Both the position numbers and the translations under genes were made by a program. From contig DAITMB010000090.1 of NCBI GenBank assembly GCA_036835375.1, positions 1 to 20,959 on the forward strand: 20,959 nt of DNA, written 5' to 3'. The notes beneath the pieces are model-generated. The model did not search any database, was not told the DNA's origin, and saw only the letters and a program-made list of their open reading frames with translations. This DNA comes from JANQTF01 sp036835375. GTDB lineage: Bacteria; Bacteroidota; Bacteroidia; J057. Positions 7,609-17,317 of this stretch are shown here, in pieces (position 1 is the stretch's first letter; each line of letters opens with the position of its first letter).

Positions 7609-10416
7609 ATGCCAACCAAATCGTCCTTTTTCAGTCTCCTCATGTTGCTGTTCTTTCTGGGGAGCAGCGCGCTCCAAGCCCAGCTGATACTGGAAGTGGA
7701 TCCCGTGTTTCCGAATGTAGATGACAGCGTCACCGTCATTTATGATGCTACACAAGGCAATGCCGCCCTCGCATCAACAACCGTGGTGTATGCCCACACG
7801 GGAGTTATCACGAACCTAAGCACCTCCCCTACCGACTGGAAAAATGTGCAAGGAGCTTGGGGCACCGCCGATCCTAAGGTGCTCATGGAAAACATCGGCG
7901 GAGGAAAGCACCGCATTAGCTATCGGATTCGAGATTACTACGGGCTTGCGCCCGGTACTGTGGTCGAGCGGCTGGCCTTTGTCTTTCGCACTGCGGATGG
8001 GAACACAGTGGGACGCTCCTCGGATGGATCAGATATTTACTATGATGTATATGCTGCTGGACAACTCGCCGCAGCCATCCTAAGTCCTGGCGAAGTCAAT
8101 CTCATCGAAGATGGGAATACCGTGGCCATTCAAGGGGCCAGTTCTGATTCCGCTACCCTAAGCTTGTTTGCCAATGGTGCGCTGCTGACACAGCAACTTG
8201 GCCGGGAACTCCTCTTTGATTTTTCTCCAGCACCTGGAGATTATCTCGTCGAGTTCGTGGCTGACAATGGCAGCAGCATTGTCAGAGACACCATCAAAAT
8301 CTACACGCGCCCAGATGTCGTGGTCATGGACCCTCCGGCACTCACCGAGCCCGGAATCAATTACCTCAGTGATAGCACCGTGCGTCTGGCTCTGCTGGCT
8401 CCGGAAAAAAACTTTGTCTATGTCCTCGGCGACTTCAACGACTGGGAACCGAGTAGCAGTGCCTACATGAACCGGAGCGTGGATGGACGACTGTATTGGG
8501 TGGATATCACAGGCCTTACGCCTCAGCAGGAGTATGCCTATCAGTACTTCATCGACGGCAACCTCCGCGTGGCTGATCCCTACGCCGAAAAAATTCTGGA
8601 TCCCTGGAATGATCCATTCATCCCTGCCTCGACCTACCCGAACCTGAAGCCTTATCCTACGGGCAAAGCCAGTGGCATCGTGGCCGTGCTGGAGACAGCT
8701 GCTGAGGAATACGATTGGCAGGTGAACACCTGGGATCGTCCAGAGCCGGGAGAACTCTTTATCTACGAATTGCTGGTACGTGACTTTTCTGAAGCGCGCA
8801 CCTTTCAGGTTGTGCTCGACTCTCTCGACTATCTGGAGCGCATGGGCGTGAATGCCATTGAGCTGATGCCGATCATGGAATTTGAAGGCAATGAAAGCTG
8901 GGGATATAACCCGATGCACTTCTTTGCAGTGGACAAGTACTATGGCACCCGCGACAACCTCAAGGAGCTGATCGACGCTTGCCATGCCCGCGGGATCGTG
9001 GTCTTGCTGGACATGGTGCTCAACCACGCCTTTGGTCAGTGTCCGCTCGTGCAGATGTACTGGGATGGCAGCAGGCCTTCTGCGAATAGCCCCTGGTTCA
9101 ACCAAGATGCGACACACCCTTTCAATGTGGGATTTGACTTCAATCACGAAAGCCCGGATACCAAGTACTTCGCCGATCGTGTGCTCGAATACTGGGTGAG
9201 TGAGTACCGATTTGATGGCTACCGAATGGACCTTTCCAAAGGATTTACCCAAGTCAACAATGCCAACGACGTGGGGGCCTGGTCTGCTTATGACGCCTCG
9301 CGCATTGCGCTGCTCGATCGGATGCAGGCGGAGCTGAGAACCGTAGATCCGGGGGTGTACTTCATCTTGGAGCACTTCGCCAACAACACGGAAGAAAAGG
9401 AGCTTTCCGACAAGGGAATGATGCTCTGGGGCAACCTCGTGCACACCTACAATGAAGCTACGATGGGCTACCTCGCCAATTCCAATTTCAACTGGATCTC
9501 CTACCAGCAACGTGGCTGGGACGATCCTCACGTGGTAGGCTACATGGAAAGCCACGACGAAGAGCGCCTCATGTTCAAAAATCTGGCGTTCGGAAATGAG
9601 AATGCCAACTATAGCACCAAAGATCTCAACACGGCGCTGGCACGGATGGAACTGGCGGCAGCCTTTTTCTTTCCGATTCCCGGACCCAAAATGATCTGGC
9701 AGTTTGGGGAATACGGCTACGATTACTCCATCGACTTCAACGGTCGTGTCGGCAACAAGCCTGTGCGATGGGACTATCTCCAAAATCCTAACCGCCTCAA
9801 ACTTTACAAGGTCTATTCCGCCATGGGCCAGCTTCGCCAACTTTCGCCTGCTTTCACGACGACAGATTTCAACCTCGATCTAGCTGGTGCTGTCAAGCGT
9901 ATTCGGCTCAACCATAGCGACATGAACGTGGTCGTGATCGGCAATTTTGACATTGTCAATCAAAGCGGTGCCGCCAATTTCCAGGCAGCAGGTTGGTGGT
10001 ACGACTATTTTTCAGGAGATAGCATCGACGTGACGAACACAAGTATGTCGATAGACCTTGCGCCGGGCGAATTTCACATTTACACCAACCGACGCCTCTC
10101 TCAGCCAGACGTAGCTCTCAACACGGCCGAGCGCTTGGCGCGGTATCCTTTCAGCCTGGAACTAGCCCCCAATCCAGCTTCGCAGCAAACGACCCTGCAT
10201 TATACCCTCCCTGCCAGTGAGGTTGTGCAGCTCTCCGTCTTTGACCTTCAGGGTCGTGAACTTCATCGTGCGTCGCTGGGCCGCCAATTGGCTGGCGAAC
10301 ACACTTGGGAATGGGATCTCTCAGCAACCCAAGGCCCTTCTCTCTCAGCAGGGATGTACTTGATTCAAGTGCAGGCTGGGACACAGCGCGAAAGTGTGAG
10401 ACTGCTCGTGCAATAG
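7609..10416 (+). CDS. Secreted GH13 alpha-amylase-like enzyme with T9SS sorting domain
   Basis: This 935-residue exported enzyme probably cleaves starch or glycogen outside the cell. A signal peptide (1-24, ending ALQA) is followed by a beta-rich module (25-150, with YAHTGVITN) resembling starch-binding modules of Bacteroidota amylases. An Ig-like segment comes next, then a CBM48-like domain (about 255-340, with YVLGDFNDWEP) and a GH13 barrel (about 380-750). The barrel shows region I DMVLNH (468-473), region II DGYRMDLSKGF with nucleophile Asp541, region III Glu588, and region IV ESHDEE with Asp650. The last ~85 residues (LAPNPASQQTTLHYTLPAS, ending GMYLIQVQAG and RLLVQ) form a type A T9SS domain that would direct outer-membrane passage and surface anchoring. 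The architecture is close to the AmyAc_4 group; whether it is strictly hydrolytic or has transferase or branching activity is open. Confidence 0.92.
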   Translation: MPTKSSFFSLLMLLFFLGSSALQAQLILEVDPVFPNVDDSVTVIYDATQGNAALASTTVVYAHTGVITNLSTSPTDWKNVQGAWGTADPKVLMENIGGGKHRISYRIRDYYGLAPGTVVERLAFVFRTADGNTVGRSSDGSDIYYDVYAAGQLAAAILSPGEVNLIEDGNTVAIQGASSDSATLSLFANGALLTQQLGRELLFDFSPAPGDYLVEFVADNGSSIVRDTIKIYTRPDVVVMDPPALTEPGINYLSDSTVRLALLAPEKNFVYVLGDFNDWEPSSSAYMNRSVDGRLYWVDITGLTPQQEYAYQYFIDGNLRVADPYAEKILDPWNDPFIPASTYPNLKPYPTGKASGIVAVLETAAEEYDWQVNTWDRPEPGELFIYELLVRDFSEARTFQVVLDSLDYLERMGVNAIELMPIMEFEGNESWGYNPMHFFAVDKYYGTRDNLKELIDACHARGIVVLLDMVLNHAFGQCPLVQMYWDGSRPSANSPWFNQDATHPFNVGFDFNHESPDTKYFADRVLEYWVSEYRFDGYRMDLSKGFTQVNNANDVGAWSAYDASRIALLDRMQAELRTVDPGVYFILEHFANNTEEKELSDKGMMLWGNLVHTYNEATMGYLANSNFNWISYQQRGWDDPHVVGYMESHDEERLMFKNLAFGNENANYSTKDLNTALARMELAAAFFFPIPGPKMIWQFGEYGYDYSIDFNGRVGNKPVRWDYLQNPNRLKLYKVYSAMGQLRQLSPAFTTTDFNLDLAGAVKRIRLNHSDMNVVVIGNFDIVNQSGAANFQAAGWWYDYFSGDSIDVTNTSMSIDLAPGEFHIYTNRRLSQPDVALNTAERLARYPFSLELAPNPASQQTTLHYTLPASEVVQLSVFDLQGRELHRASLGRQLAGEHTWEWDLSATQGPSLSAGMYLIQVQAGTQRESVRLLVQ

Positions 10417-10731
10417 GGCACATTCCTCCTTCGCCCGGTCAAAGGAACAATCGGTTTGCAAGCCTGGAACTTTTCAGGCTCGCAAACCGATTTTGTTTGT
10501 TGCGCTTTTTCAAAAAAGTCGGATGGCTACCTGCATCGGCATTGCTTTTGCCTATGGCAACGGAGATGCCGGAAATGACTTTGACCATGCTTCTGGCAAA
10601 GTTTCTCCCAAATTCATTTTCCGAATCCGAAGCTTTTCCCGTAGTTTGTCTCATACAGGGCGATGTCTTCTTCGTACCACACAAAGCCTACCGCAACGCC
10701 ATGTTGCCTCTCCCTCCTAAATTTATTCTAC
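10417..10731. other. Intergenic region between GH13 and phosphohexomutase genes
   Basis: About 315 bases contain the terminator at 10449-10492 and presumably the promoter of the mutase gene. TAGTTTG (10642-10648) is one base short of the Bacteroidota -7 consensus, so no promoter is called. Upstream-extended frames for the mutase in this stretch lack family similarity. Confidence 0.5.
10449..10496 (+). terminator. Strong rho-independent terminator after the GH13 gene
   Basis: AATCGGTTTGC (10449-10459) pairs perfectly with GCAAACCGATT (10482-10492). After one mismatch, AGCCTG (10461-10466) pairs with CAGGCT (10475-10480), leaving an 8-base loop. The stem is followed by TTTTGTTTG and lies 33 bases after the GH13 stop. 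It isolates the phosphomutase transcript. Confidence 0.9.
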
Positions 10732-12471
10732 ATGACCACCATTGACTCCTCCGTCCTACAAACTGCTCAATCTTGGCTCGACAGCAGCATCGACGAAGAT
10801 GCCAAAGCAGAGATTCGCCGCATGATGGCGAGTGAAAACTCCGATGAATTCGTCGATTCGTTTTATCGCAACCTCGAATTCGGCACTGGTGGCCTTCGCG
10901 GCATCATGGGCGTCGGCTCAAACCGCGTGAACAAGTACACCATCGGAATGGCTACCCAAGGTTTCGCCAATTACCTCAACCGTGCCTTTCCCAAGCAAGA
11001 CATCAGCGTGGCGATCGCGTATGACAGTCGCAATAACAGTAAATACTTCGGCGAAATCACGGCTGCGGTGTTCTCTGCCAATGGCATCAAGGTGTATCTC
11101 TTCGAAGAACTTCGCCCTACCCCTGAATTGAGCTACACCATTCGTCGGCTCGAGTGCCAGGGCGGGGTCGTGATCACAGCTTCTCACAATCCCAAGGAAT
11201 ACAACGGCTACAAGGCATACTGGGACGACGGTGGCCAAGTGACGCCCCCTCACGACAAAAACATTGTGAAGGAAGTCGAGAAAATTCGCTCCGTGGACGA
11301 AGTGAATTTCAAGGCAGATCCTTCCAAAATTCAGCTCATCTCCAAGCTCATCGATGAGCCATACCTCGATGCCATTACGACCAACGTCGTCACTCCGGAA
11401 GCCATCGAGAATCAGTCGGACCTGAAGATTGTGTTTTCCTCCATCCACGGCACTGGCACTACGATGGTCCCGCGGATTTTGCGCAAAATCGGCTTTAAAA
11501 ACATCTACGAAGTGAAAGAGCAGGCGACACCCGACGGGAATTTCCCGACAGTCGTCTATCCCAACCCAGAAGAAGCCGAAGCCATGAGTATGGCGCTCCA
11601 ACTCGCCAAAGAACTCGACGCGGACTTGCTTCTGGGCACAGACCCCGATGCTGATCGCGTGGGAATTGGCGTGAAAAATCATCATGGCGAATGGCAGTTG
11701 CTCAATGGCAACCAAGCGGCAACAGTGATGATCTACTATCTACTCCGCGCTTGGCAGGAACAAGGGCTGCTCGACGGCAATCAGTACATCTGCAAGACCA
11801 TCGTCACCACTGACCTTCTCGACAAAATGGCCGACCACTTTGAAGTGGAGACCATCAATGTCCTCACAGGCTTCAAGTACATCGCCGAAAAACTCAAAGA
11901 ATTTGAGTACGAAAAAGAATTCATCGGCGGGGGGGAAGAAAGCTATGGCTACCTCGTGAGCGACTTCGTGCGCGACAAAGATGCCATCATTTCCTGCGCG
12001 ATGCTCTCCGAGGTCGTAGCCTACGCCAAGGACCGTGGCCTGACGTTGTTTGACATGCTCATGGAGATCTACCAGCAGTTTGGGATGTTCCGCGAGGGCC
12101 TGATTTCTTTGACAAAAAAAGGGAAAAAAGGCGCCGAAGAAATCCAGGAAATGATGGCACACATGCGCAAAAATCCGCCTAAATCCATTCAGGGAAGCCC
12201 CGTGGTGCGGATGTATGACTATCAATCCTCCGAGGAAAAAAATCTCAAAATCAACAAAACCTACCCCTTGGATTTTCCTAAGTCCAATGTTTTGCAGTTC
12301 CTCACTGAAGACGGCACCAAGGTCTCTGCGCGACCTTCAGGTACCGAGCCAAAAATCAAGTTTTACTTCTCAGTACAAGCGCCCATGGCCAAGAAGGAAG
12401 ACTATGATGCTGTCTATGAACAACTTGGCAACAAAATCCAGGACATCATCGATGAATTGGATTTGAAATGA
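10732..12471 (+). CDS. Phosphohexomutase (phosphoglucomutase/phosphomannomutase)
   Basis: This 579-residue enzyme of the alpha-D-phosphohexomutase superfamily interconverts hexose 1- and 6-phosphates in the cytoplasm. Domain hallmarks in order are NLEFGTGGLRG (47-57), the phosphoserine loop ITASHNPKEYNGYK with Ser151, the Mg-binding loop GTDPDADRVG (Asp304, Asp306, Asp308), the sugar-binding loop GGGEESYGY (399-407) and the phosphate-binding RPSGTEPK (534-541). The length matches the long PgcA-like bacterial mutases. The ATG at 10732 is preferred because the fold starts directly after it; an ATG at 10663 would add 23 unrelated residues. It follows genes for starch cleavage, glucosidase and kinase, so glucose 1-phosphate/glucose 6-phosphate exchange is the likely role. 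Mannose or glucosamine phosphate use cannot be excluded. Confidence 0.95.
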   Translation: MTTIDSSVLQTAQSWLDSSIDEDAKAEIRRMMASENSDEFVDSFYRNLEFGTGGLRGIMGVGSNRVNKYTIGMATQGFANYLNRAFPKQDISVAIAYDSRNNSKYFGEITAAVFSANGIKVYLFEELRPTPELSYTIRRLECQGGVVITASHNPKEYNGYKAYWDDGGQVTPPHDKNIVKEVEKIRSVDEVNFKADPSKIQLISKLIDEPYLDAITTNVVTPEAIENQSDLKIVFSSIHGTGTTMVPRILRKIGFKNIYEVKEQATPDGNFPTVVYPNPEEAEAMSMALQLAKELDADLLLGTDPDADRVGIGVKNHHGEWQLLNGNQAATVMIYYLLRAWQEQGLLDGNQYICKTIVTTDLLDKMADHFEVETINVLTGFKYIAEKLKEFEYEKEFIGGGEESYGYLVSDFVRDKDAIISCAMLSEVVAYAKDRGLTLFDMLMEIYQQFGMFREGLISLTKKGKKGAEEIQEMMAHMRKNPPKSIQGSPVVRMYDYQSSEEKNLKINKTYPLDFPKSNVLQFLTEDGTKVSARPSGTEPKIKFYFSVQAPMAKKEDYDAVYEQLGNKIQDIIDELDLK

Positions 12472-12527
12472 GTTGACCTGGAAATTGAGTTGACCTAAAA
12501 CAAGAGCGGTAACCTGCTCGGATGATC

Positions 12528-12570
12528 AAAAGCCGATCGCCCCTCGTGGAAGCGATCGGCTTTTCGTTTT
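12528..12570. terminator. Bidirectional terminator between phosphohexomutase and PKD protein genes
   Basis: AAAAGCCGATCGC (12528-12540) is perfectly complementary to GCGATCGGCTTTT (12552-12564), a 13-bp stem with an 11-base loop, followed by CGTTTT. It lies between two convergent genes, about 57 bases after the mutase stop and about 50 bases beyond the end of the PKD gene. The stem itself ends in T-runs on either strand, so it can serve both. Confidence 0.9.
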
Positions 12571-12616
12571 GGTACCGGCAGTTCATCTGAATAGCTGAAT
12601 CCTTTGGCCGAATGTC

Positions 12617-15600
12617 TTATCGGAACAGGGTCACCGTCCCACTCCGGCTCATCATTGCGCGGTAGGCTGGATGGGTGCCATTGTATTGCACGACCCAGAC
12701 ATATACACCTTCTGGCGAAATTTTCCCCCCAAATCCGCCATCCCAGCGCCCATTCTTGTCTTCTGTGGAGTAAAGCTTCATGCCCCAGCGACTGTATATG
12801 CTCATTTCAAATTCATCTACATAGTCCCAGCCCCACGTGAAAAATTCATTCTGGCTGTCACCATTTGGTGAAAAAGCCGATGGCACATACAGCAAGGGCG
12901 GACAAGCATCATAGACCCAGGCACTGTCCCTGTGCTCGCAGCCAAATTCATTGAATACACTGAAGGGATACCAGCCTTCCTTGACCACCTCCACCAGCCT
13001 GGTGGTCTCAAAAGAATGATCCCACAACCAGTCCTGCCCAGGGCCTGCATCCAGCGTGACGGGTTCCCCCATGTACACACAGTTCATTTGCTCAGAAAAT
13101 CGATCTCCCGGCGGCAACGGATAAAACGCCACCGAGGTGTTCGCCCCTCCTTCGCAGCCACCCAAGCTCAACGACACCTCGACCAAGCCTGGCTCTATGA
13201 CAGGAACTCGCGCTTCCTGACTCAGCAACGGCAAGTCGTTGACAAACCACACATACCAGCCCCCACTATCAGACACATTGACCGGCGTAGCATCCAGCCA
13301 GAGGGTATCGCCTTCACACACAGGCTCATGGTCCAGCGACAGGATCGGCTCGGGGAACACGCGCACCACTCGATCCCATTCGTCCACGCATCCCTCTTCG
13401 CTCCGCACTTGCAGCCGAAGCCCTTGATCTCGCGGCGGAATCAACATTAATTCCGGATCGCTGGGCCGGGTAAATGCGGAAAGCTGAAACCAGCGATAGG
13501 TCACTGGTTCGGGACTGCTCGCCAGCGCCAGCAAGGTGTCTCCCAGACACAGCCGCTCGGGTGCTTCCACGCTGAAGGCGGGTAGCGGGTGCTCCAGGAT
13601 CGCCACTTCCTTGCTCCGCGCGCAACCAGTCTCTGGAAAGGTGAGGGTCACCTCATATGTTCCTCCCGCTCGCACCCAAATCGAGGCGGTGGTGTCGCCC
13701 GTGCTCCACAACACCTGTGCTCCAAATTCATTGGTGAGGAGCAGCAGGCTATCACCCGTACACATTTCATCATCCTCCAAATCAGGTGCTTGTGGTCTCG
13801 GATGAATGACAATGGTGTCGCGAACTGTGTTGCTGCATAGCCCGGCGGGGTCCTGCAGAATCAGCGATGGATACTGCACCCCAAGCTGGGTGTAAGTGTG
13901 GGTGACGGTCTGGCCCGTGGCCAGATTTCCATCTCCAAAGTCCCAGGTAAAGTTTGTGGCGTTGGGAGAATTGGCGACGAAGGTCAGGGTTTCGTCATCG
14001 CAAATGTCGTCGTCGCTGATCTGGAAAGTGCCTTGCACGCCAGTGAGACGAATGAGATCCGGGATCACGAGCGTGTCCCGACAGCCGAGGGAGTCGGTGA
14101 CGATAAGCGACACCCCATAACTGCCGATCTGACTGTAAATTTTGAGTGGATCAGCCAATTGGCTGCTGCTACCGTCGCCGAAATCCCAGCGCCAAGCGGC
14201 GATCGGCGCAAATCCCGGCTGGCTGCTATCCGAAAATTGGACCACCAGCGGGGGACAAGTTGCCAGAATAGGGTCGGCCCCCAAGGCTGCTGTCGGTGCG
14301 ATGGAGGGCAGCCAAAGGCTGTCGATCCGCGTGGTGGCACAACCCAAGGAGTCAATGGCCGTCACCGCGATGGGATATGGCCCGCCCGTAGGAGCAAATA
14401 TCTCCCATGTTGCAGAAGAATCGCTTTGTCCCAGACCGGCCCAGGCATACCGTAGGGGCATGAGGCCAAGGCTGTCCTCCCGGATGGCGATGAACCGCAG
14501 GGTGTCACCCGCGCAAGAAGGGCTGCGATCTAGGAGATACGCTGGCGTCGGGTTGCCAATGAGCAGCCACAACGTGTCGCTATCCACACAGCCCGCACTG
14601 TCCGTCACGGTGAGCACCACTGGCAAGCCCTGCCCCTGCTCCAGAGGCAACAGAGGAATGCTGTCATAGGTCACATTCACGGAGGGATCATTCCCTGTGA
14701 GAATTCGCCCGTCTCCTAAGTCCCAAGACCGCGAGATGACAGGCGCCGTTGAATAAGACTGGTCGGTCAAAGTCAAGGAGAAGGGTAAACACCCCACTGA
14801 ATCTGATGTGGCGACGCGAGCCCGGAGGCCATCTACCCGTATCAACTCAGGCCGAATAACCGTATCGGCGCATCCGTCAGCATTCGCTACAATCAGCGAT
14901 AGATCGTACCACCCAGGATCCTCTAGCAAAAAGGCTGGATTGGGATCTTCTGAGCTGAGCACAATTCCGCCGCTGAGTTGCCAATCCCACGTGGTGACGC
15001 CTGTGCTTGGCCCGTTAAATTGGGTGAGAAGAGGGGCACATCCCTGGGTGGGATTTACGAGGAAGGTCGTGTCCGGCAAGACCTTGATTTCCAAAAACTG
15101 CTCACCGCTGGTGGTACAGGAACAGCCATTGTCAAAGTCCCAGACTGTGATGGTGAGCCAATAAGCACCTGTGTCTGGGTAGGTAAAAGTGGGAAAAAAT
15201 TCATTCGAAGTCGTATTGGCAGGATCACCAAATTGCCAGAGCACACTGTCAATGGATGCGGTATCAAGTAGGTAGAGCACCATCGAGGTATCAAACACCA
15301 CTGTGCCGCCGGGCGGCCAGTTGCTCGCACACACAAATTGATCGATCCCAGCCGAAGCGTAGGGAGGCCGTAACATAGACCAGTTTTTCAAATGAAAGCT
15401 GTCCACGCAACCATAGTTGTATGCATAAAACATGGTGCTCACATATTGGCCGGAATCCATGAACACTGGTACCGTGGTCCCAAACGCCCAGTCTCCATTA
15501 GAAGTATCATTTACCTCAAATCCATCCCAATCTCCAGTTGTCACGGCATACCACACATAATCATGTGTGCCGGAATCGGTGACATTGATAAAATCCGTGT

Positions 15601-17317
15601 TGGGGCTACAACACTGAAGGAGTGGATAGGCAGACGTATCGAGCAAGGCCGTGGGCTGATTTCCAGCGCGAATGCACGAATCACACTGAACCGTCGAGAC
15701 GCAGCCATCAATGGTGGTGATCGTGAGCGAAACGCTGAACTCACCTTCGTTGAGATAGGTGTGAGAAGGATTTTGTGGGCCATTTGAAGTGTTTCCATCA
15801 CCAAAATCCCACTGCCAAGAGACAATGGGAGTAGGAGAGGTAGATTGGTCGGTAAACGCCACGTCCAATGGCAAACAGCCGCCTCGAATCACTACAGGGT
15901 CTCGACCATCCCACAACTGTGGATACACCGTAAGGCCAGCCAAGTTGTCGATAAAGGCCGCTTGAGGTGCTTCGATCCTCACCAAATCCGGGATTGTGAC
16001 CACTTGGATACAGCCATTGGCATCTTCTACCTGAAGCGATACATCGTAAAGCCCGTCACCCACATACACATGCGTGGGCGAGGCCAAAGACGAAGTATCG
16101 CCATCTCCAAAATCCCACCACCAACTCACAGCACCGGGGGTTTGGGGGGTGAATGTGACGCTCAGCGGACCCTGACATGCGGCTGCGGTGTCCACCGTAA
16201 AGGTAATATTCTGGGGACCACCCACCTCAATGGCCACGAGTGACTGAAAGGATTCTATACATCCATTTCCCATGTCGATACTGAGGCTGGGGTAATACGT
16301 CCCGGGCGTGGCATACACATGAGTGGGTTGCTGCATGGTGGGAGCAGAAACGATTCCAGTCAATACATTCCCATCACCAAAATCCCATGTCGCAATAAAA
16401 TCATTCAGTAGCAGGCTGCTCTGATCAGTAAAACCGACCGATAGGGGGGCACAGCCTGTCGCTGGGGTGAAGGAAAAATCAACTTGATTGTCCAGCAGTT
16501 GAATGTGATCAGGAAAAAACAGCGTGTCTGAGCAGCCGCTAGTGAGGTCAATGACTACGAGGCGAAGGTCATACAGCCCGTAGCCGAGCCAAGTGTGAGT
16601 GACGCTCGCACCGGTGGCTTGGTTTCCATCTCCAAAATCCCAGAGATACTGATGTGGCCCGGCAGAACTGGCTGTGGCTTGCATCGGCACCGAAAGACTC
16701 GGTGCGCAGGCGCGTCTGGGACCATTGAATTGCACGGAAGGCCCCACGCTGGGATACACCGCCACTGCCGGATCCATCACGGTAACCCCTTGGCAGCCAT
16801 TGGCGTCAGTGACGATGAGCGACACCGGAAAATTTCCAGTTCCATAGCTATGCGTCGGAGCAGCAACTTGAGATGAATTCCCATCTCCAAAATCCCAAAT
16901 CCATGACACAATGGGAGCCGAAGCTGGTTGCGAAAGATCTGTGAATTCGACTTGGAAAGGTGGACATCCCGTGGTTTGGGAGAGTGAAAATGCAGCCTGG
17001 GGCGCGCCAAAAGCAATCACCGTCTGGGTAGCAGGTGCAGAGCTATTGCCATTGGCGTCGGTCACAACGAGGGTCACTGTGTAAATTCCCGGTTGGAGAT
17101 ACAACGCTCCGGGATTAGACTGTCCTACGCCCGCGCTAGTGTTGCCATTGCCAAAGTCCCAATCGAAATGCAAAGGAGCTGTGCCGCCGGAAGCTCCCCC
17201 GTCAAACGTAACCACCAACGGGCTACATCCATTGACGGGGGAAGGGGTGAAAGACGCGGTCTGAGCAGGAAGAAAACTTGTAATACAGCAGGTAAGAAAT
17301 GTCAACGTCCATCTCAT
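12617..17317 (-). CDS. Giant PKD-repeat surface protein with gliding-type (T9SS type B-like) C-terminal domain
   Basis: This 1566-residue exported protein is probably a surface adhesin or gliding-associated factor. A signal peptide (1-19, FLPAQ) is followed by about eleven PKD-like domains. Clear motifs start at residues 53 (WDFGNG), 141, 226, 311, 401, 503, 1044 and 1125 (WDFGDG) and 865 (WDLGDG), with degenerate copies near 694 (WQFGDP) and 777. Many domains open with GCxPL and close with (N/D)GC, suggesting one disulfide per domain. Residues about 1180-1470 are Ig-like segments with CxGDxL motifs. The end (about 1477-1566: VPSAFSPNGDSQNEFF, YSRWGMKLY, GVYVWVVQY) is the CHU/gliding C-terminal domain used for T9SS export. 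The ATG at 17317 is chosen over one at 17452 because it starts the signal peptide and overlaps the upstream stop (ATGA). No PorP/SprF-like partner lies nearby. Confidence 0.9.
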   Translation of the reverse strand: MRWTLTFLTCCITSFLPAQTASFTPSPVNGCSPLVVTFDGGASGGTAPLHFDWDFGNGNTSAGVGQSNPGALYLQPGIYTVTLVVTDANGNSSAPATQTVIAFGAPQAAFSLSQTTGCPPFQVEFTDLSQPASAPIVSWIWDFGDGNSSQVAAPTHSYGTGNFPVSLIVTDANGCQGVTVMDPAVAVYPSVGPSVQFNGPRRACAPSLSVPMQATASSAGPHQYLWDFGDGNQATGASVTHTWLGYGLYDLRLVVIDLTSGCSDTLFFPDHIQLLDNQVDFSFTPATGCAPLSVGFTDQSSLLLNDFIATWDFGDGNVLTGIVSAPTMQQPTHVYATPGTYYPSLSIDMGNGCIESFQSLVAIEVGGPQNITFTVDTAAACQGPLSVTFTPQTPGAVSWWWDFGDGDTSSLASPTHVYVGDGLYDVSLQVEDANGCIQVVTIPDLVRIEAPQAAFIDNLAGLTVYPQLWDGRDPVVIRGGCLPLDVAFTDQSTSPTPIVSWQWDFGDGNTSNGPQNPSHTYLNEGEFSVSLTITTIDGCVSTVQCDSCIRAGNQPTALLDTSAYPLLQCCSPNTDFINVTDSGTHDYVWYAVTTGDWDGFEVNDTSNGDWAFGTTVPVFMDSGQYVSTMFYAYNYGCVDSFHLKNWSMLRPPYASAGIDQFVCASNWPPGGTVVFDTSMVLYLLDTASIDSVLWQFGDPANTTSNEFFPTFTYPDTGAYWLTITVWDFDNGCSCTTSGEQFLEIKVLPDTTFLVNPTQGCAPLLTQFNGPSTGVTTWDWQLSGGIVLSSEDPNPAFLLEDPGWYDLSLIVANADGCADTVIRPELIRVDGLRARVATSDSVGCLPFSLTLTDQSYSTAPVISRSWDLGDGRILTGNDPSVNVTYDSIPLLPLEQGQGLPVVLTVTDSAGCVDSDTLWLLIGNPTPAYLLDRSPSCAGDTLRFIAIREDSLGLMPLRYAWAGLGQSDSSATWEIFAPTGGPYPIAVTAIDSLGCATTRIDSLWLPSIAPTAALGADPILATCPPLVVQFSDSSQPGFAPIAAWRWDFGDGSSSQLADPLKIYSQIGSYGVSLIVTDSLGCRDTLVIPDLIRLTGVQGTFQISDDDICDDETLTFVANSPNATNFTWDFGDGNLATGQTVTHTYTQLGVQYPSLILQDPAGLCSNTVRDTIVIHPRPQAPDLEDDEMCTGDSLLLLTNEFGAQVLWSTGDTTASIWVRAGGTYEVTLTFPETGCARSKEVAILEHPLPAFSVEAPERLCLGDTLLALASSPEPVTYRWFQLSAFTRPSDPELMLIPPRDQGLRLQVRSEEGCVDEWDRVVRVFPEPILSLDHEPVCEGDTLWLDATPVNVSDSGGWYVWFVNDLPLLSQEARVPVIEPGLVEVSLSLGGCEGGANTSVAFYPLPPGDRFSEQMNCVYMGEPVTLDAGPGQDWLWDHSFETTRLVEVVKEGWYPFSVFNEFGCEHRDSAWVYDACPPLLYVPSAFSPNGDSQNEFFTWGWDYVDEFEMSIYSRWGMKLYSTEDKNGRWDGGFGGKISPEGVYVWVVQYNGTHPAYRAMMSRSGTVTLFR

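Noticed and set aside
7104..7739. Minus-strand frame overlapping the end of the GH31 gene and the start of the GH13 gene
   Set aside because: It overlaps two well-supported genes on the other strand and shows no recognisable domain or export signal.
8158..9840. Long antisense reading frame of about 560 codons inside the GH13 gene
   Set aside because: The sense strand encodes a complete GH13 enzyme with all catalytic motifs; the antisense product shows no family motif and is explained by codon bias of the sense gene.
7523..10638. Shared 11-mer CGAAGCTTTTC upstream of the GH13 gene (7523-7533) and of the mutase gene (10628-10638)
   Set aside because: The flanks do not align, the distances to the start codons differ, and a partial third copy near 7450 suggests simple low-complexity similarity rather than a shared operator.
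12469..12496. Direct repeat TGAGTTGACCT at and after the mutase stop codon
   Set aside because: An 11-base tandem-like duplication without further structure; too small to call an element or attachment site.
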